DNA of 64,000 bases from assembly GCA_001972305.1 (NCBI GenBank), contig BDDD01000062.1, positions 784,740 to 848,739 on the forward strand, written 5' to 3'. The DNA comes from Cephalotus follicularis (Eukaryota > Streptophyta > Magnoliopsida > Oxalidales > Cephalotaceae). The position numbers and the translations under genes are program-made. How positions within the stretch are numbered: the stretch's first letter is position 1; each line of letters begins with the position of its first letter. Under the pieces are notes generated by a model. It was not told the origin of the DNA. It saw only the letters and a list, made by a program, of their open reading frames with translations, and made no database searches. This document shows, piece by piece, positions 31,181 to 43,055 of this stretch.

Positions 31181-32199
31181 TGTACTACCTGGTTGTGAAG
31201 TTTTGCTACATATATTGGCTTATCATTTATTTACATTCTTGGCTATTACAGGAAAAGTAAGTTACACGGTAGGTGTTTTTTAGGTTCTGCTCTGCATTAA
31301 AAAAAAGATTGCTTGGTACAGTGTTGTGTTTACATTATTTGTTAGTTGCATTTGTGATGGATAGAGACTACTCAAATTCTTTGAAAATTTCAAATCAGTG
31401 TTGTGTTTTCAGTAAATGATGTACATAGCTTTCTAGTATGCTAAAACTTATAGTTGTATATATATTTTCAGTTCAATCTTTGGAATTATAAAGGAATACT
31501 GAACAACCTTGTGGTCTTACAAGCTTGTGGGTGTACGTGAGTATGGACAGTAACAAAAAAACACAGTAACTACAGCAATTGTTGATGTGTCATAAAAAAA
31601 TGATTGAAATTGGAAGGGACCATCATTGAGTGGAAGAGACCATCATTGAGTTGGATTAAAAAGTGTAATGTATCATACCTCAGTAGTTGCTGTCAGTTGT
31701 TTTTTTTAGTTATTGTATGGCATTCCCTTTATGTGGGCGGTCTCTTACAAGCTTATGGGAGAAGATCCTTATCATGTGCCACCATACGTACCTGAATTGC
31801 ATTTTATAGTAATTAAATATGTTTCTCTCTAAAAAAGATTGTGCATGTTGTCAATTTGTGGCTCATAAAAATCTCTAGGGAGATGATTGTGCATCATGTT
31901 TCAGATTGCATTTTGTTTCTCTAAAATGATTGTGCATGCTTTGTTGATTTTTTTTTTTTTTTGTCTTGTAGGTACCAGAATTGCATTTAAATATGTTTGT
32001 CAAAAATGATTGTGCATACTTTGCTCACACGTCTATGTGGAGTCGTGAAAATATTTTTTATATGGAGAAACCCTAACGTAAATTGAACCTAATGCCATAT
32101 TATCATTTTGGAGACAGGCGTCTTTATCAAGACTTGCTGTGCAAACATCTTTTGCAATCAAGATAATCACCATAAAAAAAGATCACTAGTTCAGTTCCA
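31181..32199. other. Unassigned non-coding region
   Basis: AT-rich. It contains a short direct repeat, GACCATCATTGAGT, at 31618-31650 and four copies of ATTGTGCAT within 31830-32020. No gene is recognised. Confidence 0.5.
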
Positions 32200-34690
32200 A
32201 ATCGAAACCAATTAGGACTAGGGTCTAGAAGAGTAGTAGGACTAGGTTTTTAGTAAGAAGGAGAGTGAGTAGGTTTTTAGAAGAAAGACTAGGAGTAGAA
32301 TAGGAGGAGGACTAGGGAGATTAGGATAGTAGGTTTAGACTAGGGACCTAACGGACTAGGTAGGAGACTATAGGGGTAGAGTAGGGAGACTGACAACTAG
32401 GATTAGGAGAGTACTATACGAAGACTAGAGACGAGACTAGGTGAGTAGGTTTTGACTAGGGAGATAAGGAGGACTGACCTAACGGACTAGGTTTTAAGAC
32501 TATGGAGATTAGGACTAGGGAACAGAGGACTGGCCTGATGGACTAGGAGCACTAGGGAGACTAACAGGACTAACTAGGGATGAGGAGTAGGAGACTATGA
32601 GAATAGGTTTAGGACTAGGGAGAATTGGACTAACTAGGAGAGTAGGTTGACTAGGGTAGGAGAGTAGGACTATATTAGGTTTAAATGAACTAGGGATACT
32701 GGGAGACTAAGATCTAGTGTGAGTAGGAGTAAGACTAACTAACTATATAGGGCTAAGGGAGGACTATGACTACGTGTAGCTTTAGGGCTATAGGGATTAG
32801 AGACTAGGATCTAGGACTAGGAGGTTGACTAGGAACTAAGGAACCTCCTTGGAGGGACGAGGAGGATACTATAGGGCGAAGGAGTCTAGGATCTATGAGT
32901 GGGTAGGGAGTAGGGACGAGGGGAATAGGTAGGAGAGACTAGGTTAGGAGACTAAGACTGACTACTAGGATACTAGGATTAGGAGAGTAGGACTAGCAGG
33001 TTTAGACTAGGGAGACTAGGAGGACTGACCTAACGGACTAGGTTTTAGGACTAGGGGACTAGGGGACTAGGGAGAGTAACTAGGGACAAAGACTATGAGG
33101 ACTGACTAGGACTAGGGAGTAGGAGAGTAGGTTTAGACTAGGGAGTCACGGACTAGGTTTAGGACTAGGGACTAGGAGAGTAGGTTTAGACTAGAGAACG
33201 GAGGACTAACCCAACGGACAAGAAGACTATAGGGGTAGGAGAGTAGGTTTAGGATGACTAGGGTAGGAGACTAGGACTGACTATGGGGGACTAGGAGAGT
33301 AGGGGAGACTAGGGACGAGAGTAGGTTTAGATTAGGGAGATTGAGAGGACTGACCTAATGGACTAAGAGACTATAGGTAGGTTTAGGACTAGGGAGAATA
33401 GGGATAATTAGGAAAGTAGGTTTAGGACTAGGGTAGGAGACTAGGAGTGACCTAACGGACTAGGAGAGTAGGACTAAACTAGGTTTAGAAAACTAGGAAG
33501 ACTAGGGACGAGACTAGAGTAGGAGTAGGTATAGGAGGAGTGTAGGAAGAGTGGGAAACTAGGATTTAGTATGAGTAGGACTAAGACTAACTGACTATAT
33601 AGGATTAGGAGAGGACTAGGACTACAAGTAGGTTTAGGACTATAGGGGTTAGAGACTAGGATCTAGGACTAGGAGGTGGAACTAGGGGACCTCCTAAGAA
33701 GGATGAAGAGAGTAGGTAGGATTGACTAGGTGGTGGAAGGACAATATAGGGGGAAAGAGACTAGGATCTATGAGTAGTTAGGGACTAGGGGGACGAGGGG
33801 AATAGGTAGGAGACTAGGTTAGGAGACTATAAGGGTAGAGTAGGGAGACTATGACTGACTACTAGGATACTAGGATTAAGAGAGTGCTACTAGTAGGGTT
33901 TAGAAGAATTAGGGAGACTAGGGACGAGACTAGGAGAGTAGGTTTAGAGACTAGGGAGACTAGGAGGACTGACCTAACAGACTAGGTTTTAGAATTGGGA
34001 GAGATTAGGACTAGGAGGACTAACTAGGACTAGGGAGTGGGAGACTAGGAGAGTAGGTTTAGACTAGGGAGACACGAACTAGGTTTAGGACTAGGGAGAC
34101 TAGGTTTAGGACTAGGAGAGTAGGTTTAGAGTCAAGGGACTAGGGCAGGACTAGGATAGTAGGTTTAGACTAGAGAACGGAGGACGGACCTAACAGACTA
34201 GACTATAAGGGTAGGAGAGTAGGTTTAGGACGACCAAGGTAGGAGACTAGGAGACTAGGAGACTAGGAGTAGGTTTAGGAGGAGAGTAGGAAGACTGGGA
34301 GACTAGGATCTAGTGTAAGAGAGTGTAGGACTAAGACTGACTGACTAAATAAGATGAGGGGAGGACTACAAGTAGGTTTAGGACTATAGGGGTACAAGAC
34401 TAGGATCTAGGACTAGGAGCTTGACTAGGAACTGGGGGACCTCCTAGGATGGACGTCGATAGTAGGTAGGGACTAGGGTTTAGGACTAGGGTCTAAGACT
34501 AGGGAGACTAGGGACGAGGGGAATAGGTAGGAGAGACAAGGTTAGGACTAGGTTAGGGGAAGACTAGGATCGACTACTAAGGATCTAGGAGAATAGGACT
34601 AGAAAAGGTTTAGAACTAGGGACGAGGAGAGTAAGTAGGAGAGAGACTAGGATGCTAGGTTTAGGACTAGGGTTTAGGGGAGAAGTAGGA
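32200..34690. repeat. ACTAGG-type minisatellite with higher-order structure
   Basis: About 2.5 kb composed almost wholly of short purine-rich units such as GGACTAGGGAGACTAGG and GAGAGTAGGTTTAGGACTAG. Longer blocks recur: ACTGACCTAACGGACTAGG at about 32473, 33023, 33346, 33446, 33968 and 34184. A segment starting GATCTAGGACTAGGAG recurs at 32808, 33660 and 34404 (spacings 852 and 744), each followed by CTCCT and a GACGAGGGGAATAGGTAGG-type stretch. This indicates a higher-order repeat. The plus strand is strongly purine-rich. No ORF. Confidence 0.9.
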
Positions 34691-34920
34691 CTAGGACTTC
34701 AGATCAGTCAATCACGATTAATCACCATCGATCATTATCTGTAAATCACGATCGTCACGATAGTTGGTTAATCACGACCATGAGGACTAGGGTCGATTTG
34801 AATTTCATGTGAATTCGAAACGTCGACAACTGACCATCGGCTAGTGATCGCGACATGTTGTCTCACAACCTATCACATTCAGTTAATCACGATTGGGTCG
34901 GGGACAAGATCCTAACTCAG
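34691..34920. repeat. AATCACGA-repeat tail of the minisatellite
   Basis: Several spaced copies of TCACGA/AATCACGATT (34708-34770 and 34884-34893) next to the end of the ACTAGG array. Irregular spacing; function unknown. Confidence 0.5.
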
Positions 34921-35077
34921 AGCAAAATTCAAATGACAGATATTGGTAGCAAAGAAATTTTGATCATAATGGCTTTATTGCACCAATTTTTCCTGTTGGC
35001 ATTTTATTGCACCATTATTATGGAGGTAAAGGTCACTTTTTAAATAACCTCTTTTACAAAACGAGCAAGTGACAAAG

Positions 35078-35453
35078 TGATATGCGAAAATTACATGTGT
35101 CAATTGGAGCATAGACACATAGACAAACCGCCCAAGATCGTGGTCATAATGGGGGAGATAATTCCTCCATTCCAGAATGAGGAAATGGCCGAGAGTTCCG
35201 ACCCAATTCAGTGGACTTATAAACTCCTCCATGATGTTAACAGTTCAAAGACAGTTACGGTCAGGAAAGACTATAAATACCCCCAAGAAAGACAATAGGG
35301 GAGGTCAAAAAATTTACCATACTCTCATTATCTTCTCTGCTAGCAACTGACTTAAGCATTGGAGTATCTCCGAGAGTAAAACCGCCTGAACTTTCGGTAG
35401 TTTACTTTTTGTGTGCAAGAAGACCAGAGAACCTAAACCCAGTACATTCTTCG
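35078..35453 (+). repeat. Truncated 5' LTR of Tat fragment B
   Basis: It starts TGATATGCGAAAATTAC and is the reverse complement of the LTR in fragment C and of 1-350. It stops after CCAGTACATTCTT where the C LTR continues for about 100 bp. It contains a GACTATAAATAC box at 35269-35280, placed as a TATA box for element transcription. Confidence 0.85.
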
Positions 35454-35454
35454 C

Positions 35455-35800
35455 CCCTCACTTGGAGACGCAGACTAGAATCCTTGTAGTAGAGAAGGAA
35501 AAAGTTCAAATCCAGTGACCAGCTTCGTTAAAATCCCCAATAGACAAGGGGGGCTCAAGCAAGTACTACCAATACCACCGTGATCATGAGCATGATATGG
35601 AGAAGTGCAGGCATTTAAAAAATCAGATAGAGGACCTGATATGCAAGGGTCATCTGAGGAAGTATGTGGATAGGGATGCTCCCCAAGGAAGAAGAGAGCG
35701 CAAAGAAGAAGCTCCACAGCAAAGAGAAGAGCAACAACTTAGAGGTGTGTACCATTTCTGGAGGGATCGCGTCTGGAAGCGATCACAGTCAGACCAGAAA
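35455..35800 (+). pseudogene. Gag nucleocapsid remnant, fragment B
   Basis: Begins TRILVVEKEKVQIQ, then YYQYHRDHEHDMEKCRHLKN and DLICKGHLRKYVDRDAP. This matches Gag residues at 8594-8317 of element A. Here the first Cys of the knuckle is Tyr while the last Cys is kept, the reverse of element A. Confidence 0.8.
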
Positions 35801-35879
35801 GGCCTATGCAAGACAGACCTTTTTGTGCAGCAAAAACACTCGCAGGGAAAAAGGTTGAAGATTGGTGGAGAAGAGGAGG

Positions 35880-36200
35880 TGATATCTTTCTCAGAGTCAA
35901 ATTTGGAGGGAGTACGTCTCCCTCATGATGACCTAGTGGTGGTTACTCTTCTGGTAGAGTTGTTCACCATGAACAGAGTCCTCATAGACAATGGGAGCTC
36001 AGCAAACATCCTCTATAAACTGCCTTTGATCCACTGAGAATTCCAGAAGACCAGCTAAAGCCGGTGAAGACTCCTCTGGTAGGTTTTGCGGGAGAGATAG
36101 TTAATCCATTGGGATCCATTGACTGTCTATCATTACATGCTCATCCTTCTGCCAAACCCAGGTGCAGATGACTTTTCTGGTGGTTGATACACGAAGCCTT
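35880..36200 (+). pseudogene. Aspartic protease, fragment B
   Basis: Reads LPHDDLVVVTLLVELFTM and RVLIDNGSSANILYK. The catalytic DSG is replaced by DNG. A frameshift near 36030 separates the following block, LVGFAGEIVNPLGSID. Confidence 0.8.
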
Positions 36201-36469
36201 ACAACGCAATAATCGGGCGCCCATGACTGAACGTAATGGAGGTGATACTGTCAACAAGGCACCTGTTGGTGAAGTTCCCGACCAGGTTTGGTGTGGGACA
36301 GATCAGAGGATATCAGTAAACTGCAAGGCAGTGTTATCAGACTGTTATAAAGAACAAGGGGAATTAAAAGGCCTTTCCCATAGCGAATGTGGAGCTCAGA
36401 GGAGAGGTAGAACCCAAGCGTCCACGATCAGTAGAGGATGTGGTGCAAGTGCCTTTAGAAGAGTGCAAT

Positions 36470-37440
36470 TCAAACAAGGTCTTCCAAATTGGTTCCCAGT
36501 TGGGAGAGGTGGAGAAAGAGGAACTGATTACGTTCCTCAAAAATAATAAAGATGTATTCTCCTGGTCTGCAGAAGAGGTCCCGGGGATCAACCATGAGAT
36601 AATGGTTCACAAACTCAATATAGATCCAACACAACCCCCGACTAGGCAGAAGAAAAGAAACTTTGCCCCAAAAAGGCAACGAGCAATAGAGGACAGGGAT
36701 GAATAAACTTCTTCAAGCGGGTTTTATTAGGGAAGTGTAGTACTCTGATTGGCTGGCGAACCCGATGTTAGTCAAGAAAGCAAACAGTAAGTGGAAGATG
36801 TGTATAGACTTTACAGACCTTAATAAGGCTTTCCCAAAAAGATCACTTTCCATTCCCGAAGATTGATCAGCTAGTGGATGCGACCTCCGGCTCTAGGATG
36901 TTGAGCTTCTTGGATGCTTATTCAGGTTACAATCAGATTCCTATGCACGGACCAAATGAGAACAAGACAGCCTTTATCACAGACAAGGAAATGTACTTCT
37001 ATAAAGTCATGCCCTTCAGTTTAAAAAATGTTGGAGCAACCTGCCAACGGTTGATCAATAAGATATTTCAGCCCCAAATCAGGAGAAATATGGAAGTCTA
37101 CATTGACGACATACTCGTCAAGACCCCAGCAAGAAGCCCGTATATCAAGGACTTGGAGGAGACCTTTTGGGTGTTAAAAAAGTACAGGATGCGCCTTAAT
37201 CCTTCCAAGTGCACCTTTGGGGTCACCTCTGAAAAGTTTCTAGGTTTCATGGTCTCCAGCATAGAAATAGAGGTCAACCCTGAAAAGATCTCTGTTATAC
37301 AAAGCATGAAACCTCCACAGTCAATAGAGGATGTGTAGAGGTTAAACGGTAAGATTTTCGCCCTCAGAAGATTTGTCTCCAAGTCAGCAGAGAAGTGTCT
37401 TCCTTTCTTTAAGGTCTTGAGGGACCCCAAGGGATTCCTC
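36470..37440 (+). pseudogene. Reverse transcriptase, fragment B (YIDD intact)
   Basis: Order: VFSWSAEEVPGINHEIMVHK, QKKRNFAPKRQ, GFIREV, VKKANSKWKMCIDFTDLNKA, LDAYSGYNQIPMHGPNENKT, VYIDDILVKTP and RLNPSKCTFGVTSEKFLGFM. Frame changes occur near 36700 and 36830, and a stop at 37336-37338. The active-site Asp pair is retained, unlike in element A. Confidence 0.85.
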
Positions 37441-38430
37441 TGGACAGAAGAATGTCAAGCATCCTTCGAAGAACTGAAGGAATATTTGTCTTCCCCTACT
37501 ATGATTTCAAAGCCAAAAGATGGGAAAGACTTGTATTTATACTTAACTACGACACAGGGTACAGTAAGTGAGGTGCTGGTAAGAGAAAAAGACAAGGTTT
37601 AAAGGCCGGTGTACTACGTAAGCAAGGCCTTGAACGACGCTGAGGGAAGGTATCCAGAGGTGGAAAAGTGTGCATATGCACTGATTATCGCTGCAAGAAA
37701 GCTCAGGCCGTATTTTCAAGCACATACCATCAAAGTGTTGACTGATAAGCCATTTAGACAGGTGCTAGCACAGCCATATACTTCAGGAAGGTTAGTCAAG
37801 TGGTCTATCGAATTGAGAGAATACGATGTAAAGTGTGAAGCCAGGCCAGTGATAAAATCTCAAGTTCTGGCTGATTTTGTGGGAGACAATACACACACAG
37901 AGCATATAAGAAAAAAAGAAGACTCCTATGAGAATGAGGAGAGTGAGAAGGGCATGTGTAAGTTATCCGTTGATGGATCATCCTGCGTTTCTGGAAGTGG
38001 AGCAAAATTGGTGCGGTCTAGCCCAGATGGGGGGATCTTAGAGTATGCTCTAAGATTTGGATTCAAAGTAACGAACAATGAGGCAGAATGGGAAGCTCTC
38101 TGATTGTCGGACTGACTAGCAAAGCACTTGGAGGTTCAAAAACTTGAAGCCTCTAGTGATTCTCAGCTGGTGGTTTGTCTTGTCAATGGAGAATACGAAG
38201 CCAGGGAAGATACCATGACTAAGTACTTGGCCCACGTACAGAGGTTAAAGTCTACTTTACAAGTCTGCCAGTTTTGGAAAGTTCCCAGAGCAGAAAACAC
38301 GAAAGTAGATTTGCTGTCGAAATTAGCTACAACAGAAGAATTGAAGAAAAATCAAACTATGCTGGTAGACTATCTAGACAGACCTAATATTTCTAAGGCT
38401 GTGGTGATGGACATTGATATCCAATAGGAA
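37440..38430 (+). pseudogene. RNase H and second RNase H, fragment B
   Basis: The RT-linked RNase H is seen as YYVSKALNDAEGRYPEVEKC, ALIIAARKLRPYFQAHTI and RLVKWSIELREYDVKCEARP. The archaeal-type RNase H follows: LSVDGSSCVSGSGAKLV, EYALRFGFKVTNNEAEWEAL, a stop near 38101, then KLEASSDSQLVVCLVNGEYE. The catalytic DGS and EAE residues are present. Confidence 0.85.
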
Positions 38431-38559
38431 TCAAATTAGATGACTTCATTCATTAGCTGGCTAAGAGATGTCGTTTTGCCAGAGAACCCAGAGGAAGCAA
38501 GAAAGTTGGTGTACATATCCATCCGCTACCTATTCAAAGAAGGGGTTTTGTACAAAAGG

Positions 38560-39678
38560 TCATTTTCCTTTCCTTGTTAATATGTTTAACTCCCTCAGAG
38601 GCCGATTATGCACTAAGAGAGGTCCATGAAGAAATCTGTGGAAATCACACGGGGGGGAAGAATCTTGTCCAATAAATTGCTGAGGCAAGGCTATTCCTGG
38701 CCTACCATGCAACAAAACGACATCAAATTTGTACGAAAATGCGATTAGTGTCAGAGGAATGCCAATATAATCATAAGAGCTTCAGAACCTCTAACTTTCA
38801 TCACTACACCCTGGCCCTTTGCGTAGTGGGGAGTGAACTTTGTGGGACAATTACCCCTGGCATCAGGGCAGAGAAAGTTCTTGATTGTGGCAAGAGATTA
38901 CTTCACCAAATGGGTGGAAGTAGAGCCCCTGGTCACAATAACAGAAAAGAAGACATAAAGTTTCATCTGGCAATCAATCGTATGCAGATTTGGGGTCCCA
39001 AGAGTAATTGTCTATGATAATGGGAAGCAATTTGATTGTGAAGCCTTCTGAGATTTTTGCAATGAATGAAGAATTGTACATAGGCTTGCCTCCGTAGCCT
39101 ACCCTCTTAACAATGGACAAGCAGAGGTCATCAATAGAGAAATCATCTCAGGGTTGAAAAAACATCTTGAAGCCAGCAAAGGAAGATGGACAGAGAAACT
39201 TCCTAGTGTATTGTGGGCCTATAGAACTACTCCACGGACCACAACTGGAGAATCGCCTTTTATTAACCTTTGTTTTGGATCAGAAGTCATGATACCAGTA
39301 GAGATTGGGGTGCACTATCCCAGAGTTGCACATTTCAATCAAGATGAGAATGAAGAATGTTTGAGGGCAGGCCTGGATTTAGTGGAAGAGCTTAGAGATA
39401 AAGCAGCAATCAGAGTAGCAACCTACCAGCAGAGGATGAGCCGTTATTATAACAAAAGGGTAAACCCCAGAGCACTAAGGGAGGGAGACTTAGTCCTTAG
39501 AAACGTAGCAATTTCTGATCCCACTAGCACTCAAGGAAAGCTAACCCCCAACTGGCAGAGACCCTATAAGATGAAAAAAATTCTCCGACAAGGAATATTC
39601 AAACTTGAAACTATGGAGGGAAGAGAGATATCTAGGGCTTGGAATTCTGAGCACTTGAGAAAGTACTATTATCAATGA
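38560..39678 (+). pseudogene. Integrase, fragment B
   Basis: Zinc-binding remnant at 38590-38750, then the core: DYFTKWVEVEPLVTI, VIVYDNGKQFDCEAF and NNGQAEVINREII, so the DDE residues are traceable through frame changes. The last 174 codons (39154-39678) are open: WTEKLPSVLWAYRTTPRTT, FGSEVMIPVEIGVH, NPRALREGDLVLRN and ending LRKYYYQ. Confidence 0.85.
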
Positions 39679-39681
39679 AGT

Positions 39682-40445
39682 GTAAAAAATGTTCAGTCCA
39701 TTCAATAAAGATGATATTTCTTTAATACAAGAATCAGTTCCAAGTTTGCAAGGAACAAGTGCTCACATGTTCACGTCCTTAAACCTCTGAACAACCTTCA
39801 GCAGTTCCCACAATAAAAGATTAAAGCTTTAATATAGGCTTATTCAAGGAACCCAGCCGAAGAGCAATCAAGGGAACAGTCAGAGCAAAGCCTTGATATA
39901 GGACCATAGCTCTCCAAGTTTGAAGCAGACTCTTTTGATAGCCACAAAAGCTTAAGTAATTAAAGCTTTAAGCTTATTCAAAGACTAACAGCCAAAGTGC
40001 AGTTAAGGGAACAATTAAATATCTTAGAGCGGGCCTTAATGCAGGAACCGAGCTCTCTGAGCCCAAAAAGAGTAAAAGAGTCCTAAAATAAAGTCTTATC
40101 TACAGAACAAATGTTGATATGCAATCCCATAGGAACTTGTCAGACTAGATCTAAAACATATCTTAATAGGCGAACACATAAGAACTCACAAAGATCAAGA
40201 CAAGTCTCATTGGTTGAGCACTTTGATACAAGTGCCCCCCTTGTGACCTAGTCTGAAAAATATCAGGCCAGTACAAAAGATGTCTACGAATGCATAAAAA
40301 CTCGATAAACTAAATTAAAATGAGATTTGATCTTCGAAAACCGAAGAACTCGCGAAATCAAGTCATGTTGGTTGGGCGTTCTCATACGAGTTTTCCTAAG
40401 GGAATTGAAAAGCTCAAATGGACAAAGTTTGGAGACACCAGACTA
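39682..40445. repeat. Spacer between convergent pol and antisense gene, fragment B
   Basis: Non-coding equivalent of 3735-4635 in element A. It keeps ATTCAATAAAGATGATATTT just after pol (possible poly(A) signal AATAAA at 39705), CCAGTTTGCAAGGnnCA-type blocks, and several GCTTATTCAAGG and AAGGGAACAnTnA repeats (39838-40020). Confidence 0.6.
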
Positions 40446-41570
40446 AATGAAACAAGAAACTATGTTTTTTTGCATTGCCAGAGGGCATAATGTATGAGAA
40501 GAGGAGTAGGGTCATGAACATCCTCGGGCTGAGGAGCAACAACGGTTTCTAAAGCAGGCTCAGAGGAAGGGGCATTAGGAGTAGAGAGAATAAGTTGAGT
40601 CTTTGGAGCAGGGTCAGAGGTCAAATCAATCATAGAGTTATCCCCGAAAGGAAGCTCTTTAGCATCACCGGCAGAGGATGGGACAGTCAGATCTGGGAGC
40701 TCTGCCCTCTGTGACTCTTTCTCCTCCAAGGCAAGGCGAACTTTTTCCTCCTCGGCCTCTATCCCTTCAGGAAGAAAGTCAAAGTCTCCCGCTGACTCAC
40801 AATATATGATAGGGGTTAGAGGAACATCAGGATGAAGAGCAACCACCCAGTTATGGCAAGTGTAGAAGCCCCGATGAAAATATCATGCAGACTTCATGAT
40901 GAATTCCTCCCCAAAAGCTGGAGAAGCCTTATACTTGTCTACGGCTTCATCTATTGTTTCCTGAAACTCGGTTGAAGCCTTGAAGTCTTCCACGGCCCCA
41001 ACCAAAGCATCTTGAACCTTAGATGAAGCTTTGAATTTCGCAAGGGCTTTGTCAACTGCCTCTTGAACCCGAGCAGCTTGCTTGTCTCAAAACTTAGAAA
41101 ACCTCTCCTCCGTAGTCTGCAGCAAAGTACGGACTCTCAGCAGACTCTCGATAATTTTCTCTCTTTACTTCTTCTCCTTTGCCAGAGTTTCAAGGGCCTA
41201 CCTCTTTTCCTCTAGCACCAACTCTTTGGCCCTAATAACCTCGTCCAGTTGATCGTGGGCCGAATCAGCCACCCCTTTGAGCTCTGCATTTTCTTGGCAT
41301 AGCTGGTTGAGAAGTTCATGCTCTACCCTGGAGTTGTCCACCATCAAGTGGATGTCATTCAGAACCTACCAAAATGAAAGACCCGGCCTAGGTCAAAGGA
41401 AAGAAGGAACGGTTTCGAAAAAGAAAAAGAGGAAAAAGTCACATACCCCAATACAGCTCCGAGCGCAGTGATTCTAGAGGTGTTCATGGGTCCAACCCTC
41501 TCTTGTGCACAACTCTGAGAGAAGGATGCACAGCCTACTGAGCTTGAAAGGTGCCCCTGAGGCATTCAAG
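40446..41570 (-). pseudogene. 3' part of antisense accessory gene, fragment B
   Basis: On the minus strand, 41375-40446 encodes the coiled coil and C-terminus homologous to 2994-3734. Readable blocks include ADSAHDQLDEVIRAKELVLE, FYTCHNWVVALHPDVPLTPI and FLPEGIEAEEEKVRLALEEK, with an acidic tail. It is preceded by an intron with a TTTTGGTAG acceptor at about 41376 and a GGTATGTG donor near 41447, at the same position as in element A. The H3-like and Transposase_28 parts are missing. Several stops are present. Confidence 0.75.
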
Positions 41571-41574
41571 TCTA

Positions 41575-41903
41575 GGCTAGAGTTTCCCAACGCCTCAAGC
41601 TCTTCCTCCATTCTGTTGATGTCTCTAGGCACACCAAGGAAGATTAGGGTTGTTACATGGGACTGCCATAGGTGTCCATAGCTCGCATCCGTAGCATGCC
41701 CATTGGTCTATGATGGGATGCTGCTTGTGAGTGCAACAGGGAGTCCGTTACTTGCTTTTCAGACGAGATTGAGATGTTATGTTGTATCTTTGCCTATGGG
41801 CATACTCTGCACCAGTGCATGATATTGAGATATTTTTGTCATGTAGGCCCCTAGGAGGAGGGTGGGGTGCGTGCAGTGACATGTAGGACCCTTGGATGAG
41901 GGT
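41575..41903. other. Filler between the two Tat fragments
   Basis: About 330 bp with no match elsewhere in the window. It contains two imperfect direct repeats of ACATGTAGG-CCC-GAGGGTGG (41845 and 41880), the second ending exactly where the Gag relic of fragment C begins. It may be filler DNA from the rearrangement or part of another repeat. Confidence 0.4.
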
Positions 41904-42720
41904 GGAGTACCACGTCTGAGCTACACCCGTAAAGGTTGCTGGAAGTCCTCAGCAAAGAACTGCATCTGAAGCTTGGTGCACTAGCATGATCCAAGTGTAA
42001 TATCTCACATGTTGTATCGGGTCAAAGGACCCATCATATTCTCTGAACGTTGTGAATATGAACCTTCTCGGCATAGGCTCCCTTAGTATCTCTAGAGCGA
42101 AGGGAGTGCAGTTTATGTTCCGCACCTCTGACAGGTATCCTTTAGTCTACTCAGCTCCTTTGAGCCTTTTCTCCATCTCTGCAAACTTCCTATTCATGGT
42201 TTGCTCGATATCTTCTTGGTTCCTAGACTTTCTAGGGACCTGCGATGGCCCTGTGGTTGGTCTAACCGAGTAGTCTAACCTGTTCCTCGACAGTGATTCA
42301 GTCCTAAGAGATGCGTAGGAACGTGCACGGGACTCCTCTTCGTCTGCGTAGTAGTCTGAGTAGTCTTCCTCCATTGGATCTTGCTCTAATAGGTCATGTT
42401 GGGGATCATAATTATAATCCCTTGCAGTGGAGGACTCTGCTCTCAGAGATGTATCAATCTCAAACCGCCTTAGAGGGCTCCTGGCCTTCCTTTGCGGGTT
42501 TCGCATGTCCTCTTGGTGAACTATAGGCTGTGATTGTTTTGGAACTAGTTGGCTTGGTTCGACCTAATTTTGGCTGGCCAAATTGTTTTCCAGCAATGTA
42601 GTGAGCCTCTCTATCGCTTGGAAGAGCTGGTTAAATTTCTCACTGGTGAGAGGAGCTTGATCGGGAGCAACCGCAGATCTTCAAAGGCATTGTTGAATCG
42701 TTGAAACAAATCACGTCGCG
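41904..42720 (-). pseudogene. Gag N-terminal part, fragment C
   Basis: Readable blocks include EIDTSLRAESSTARDYNYDP, QDPMEEDYSDYYADEEESRA and NQEDIEQTMNRKFAEMEKRL, all parallel to 9463-9657 of element A. The last bases near 41904-41960 match the capsid segment of element A (TWYSTLPP region, about 9105). Frames change at several places. Confidence 0.75.
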
Positions 42721-42741
42721 TTTCCCAATGACGGTGCCAAC

Positions 42742-43055
42742 TGTTGATACAGAAATCAACTTCGCAATAGTCATCCACGTGTGGAGGTTTGATTGTTGGG
42801 AAAAGCATAGTATGATCCAAAGAATGTACTGGGCTTAGGTTCTTTAGTCTTCCCTGCACACAAAAAACAAACTATCGAAAGTCCATGAGTTTTTACTTTC
42901 GGGGACACTCCAATGCTTAAGTCAGTTGCTAGCAAAGAAGATAATGAGAGTATGGTAAATTGTTCGACCTCCCCCATTGTCTTTCTTGAGGGTATTTATA
43001 GCCTTACCTAGCCGTAACTGTCTCTGAACTGCTAACATCATGGAGGAGATTATGG
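42742..43055 (-). repeat. LTR of fragment C, inner part
   Basis: Starts TGTTGATACAGAAATCAAC next to the primer-binding site (42722-42741) and stops at GATTATGG, where the copia element begins. Bases 43051-43055 (TATGG) are the left target-site duplication. Confidence 0.9.

Larger units (their letters stand above)
35078..41570 (+). mobile_element. Tat-lineage gypsy fragment B
   Basis: Read on the plus strand: a 5' LTR lacking its last 100 bp or so is fused directly to the end of gag. Protease, RT, two RNase H domains, integrase, a spacer and the oppositely oriented accessory gene follow. The LTR-gag junction near 35454 removes the primer-binding site and most of gag (about 1.4 kb relative to element A). 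The 3' LTR is missing; after about 41575 comes unrelated filler and then fragment C. Sequence is close to element A but of another subfamily. Confidence 0.85.

Noticed and set aside
32200-34690. Interstitial telomere array
   Set aside because: TTTAGGG itself is rare here; the dominant word is ACTAGG, and the longer units are not telomeric.
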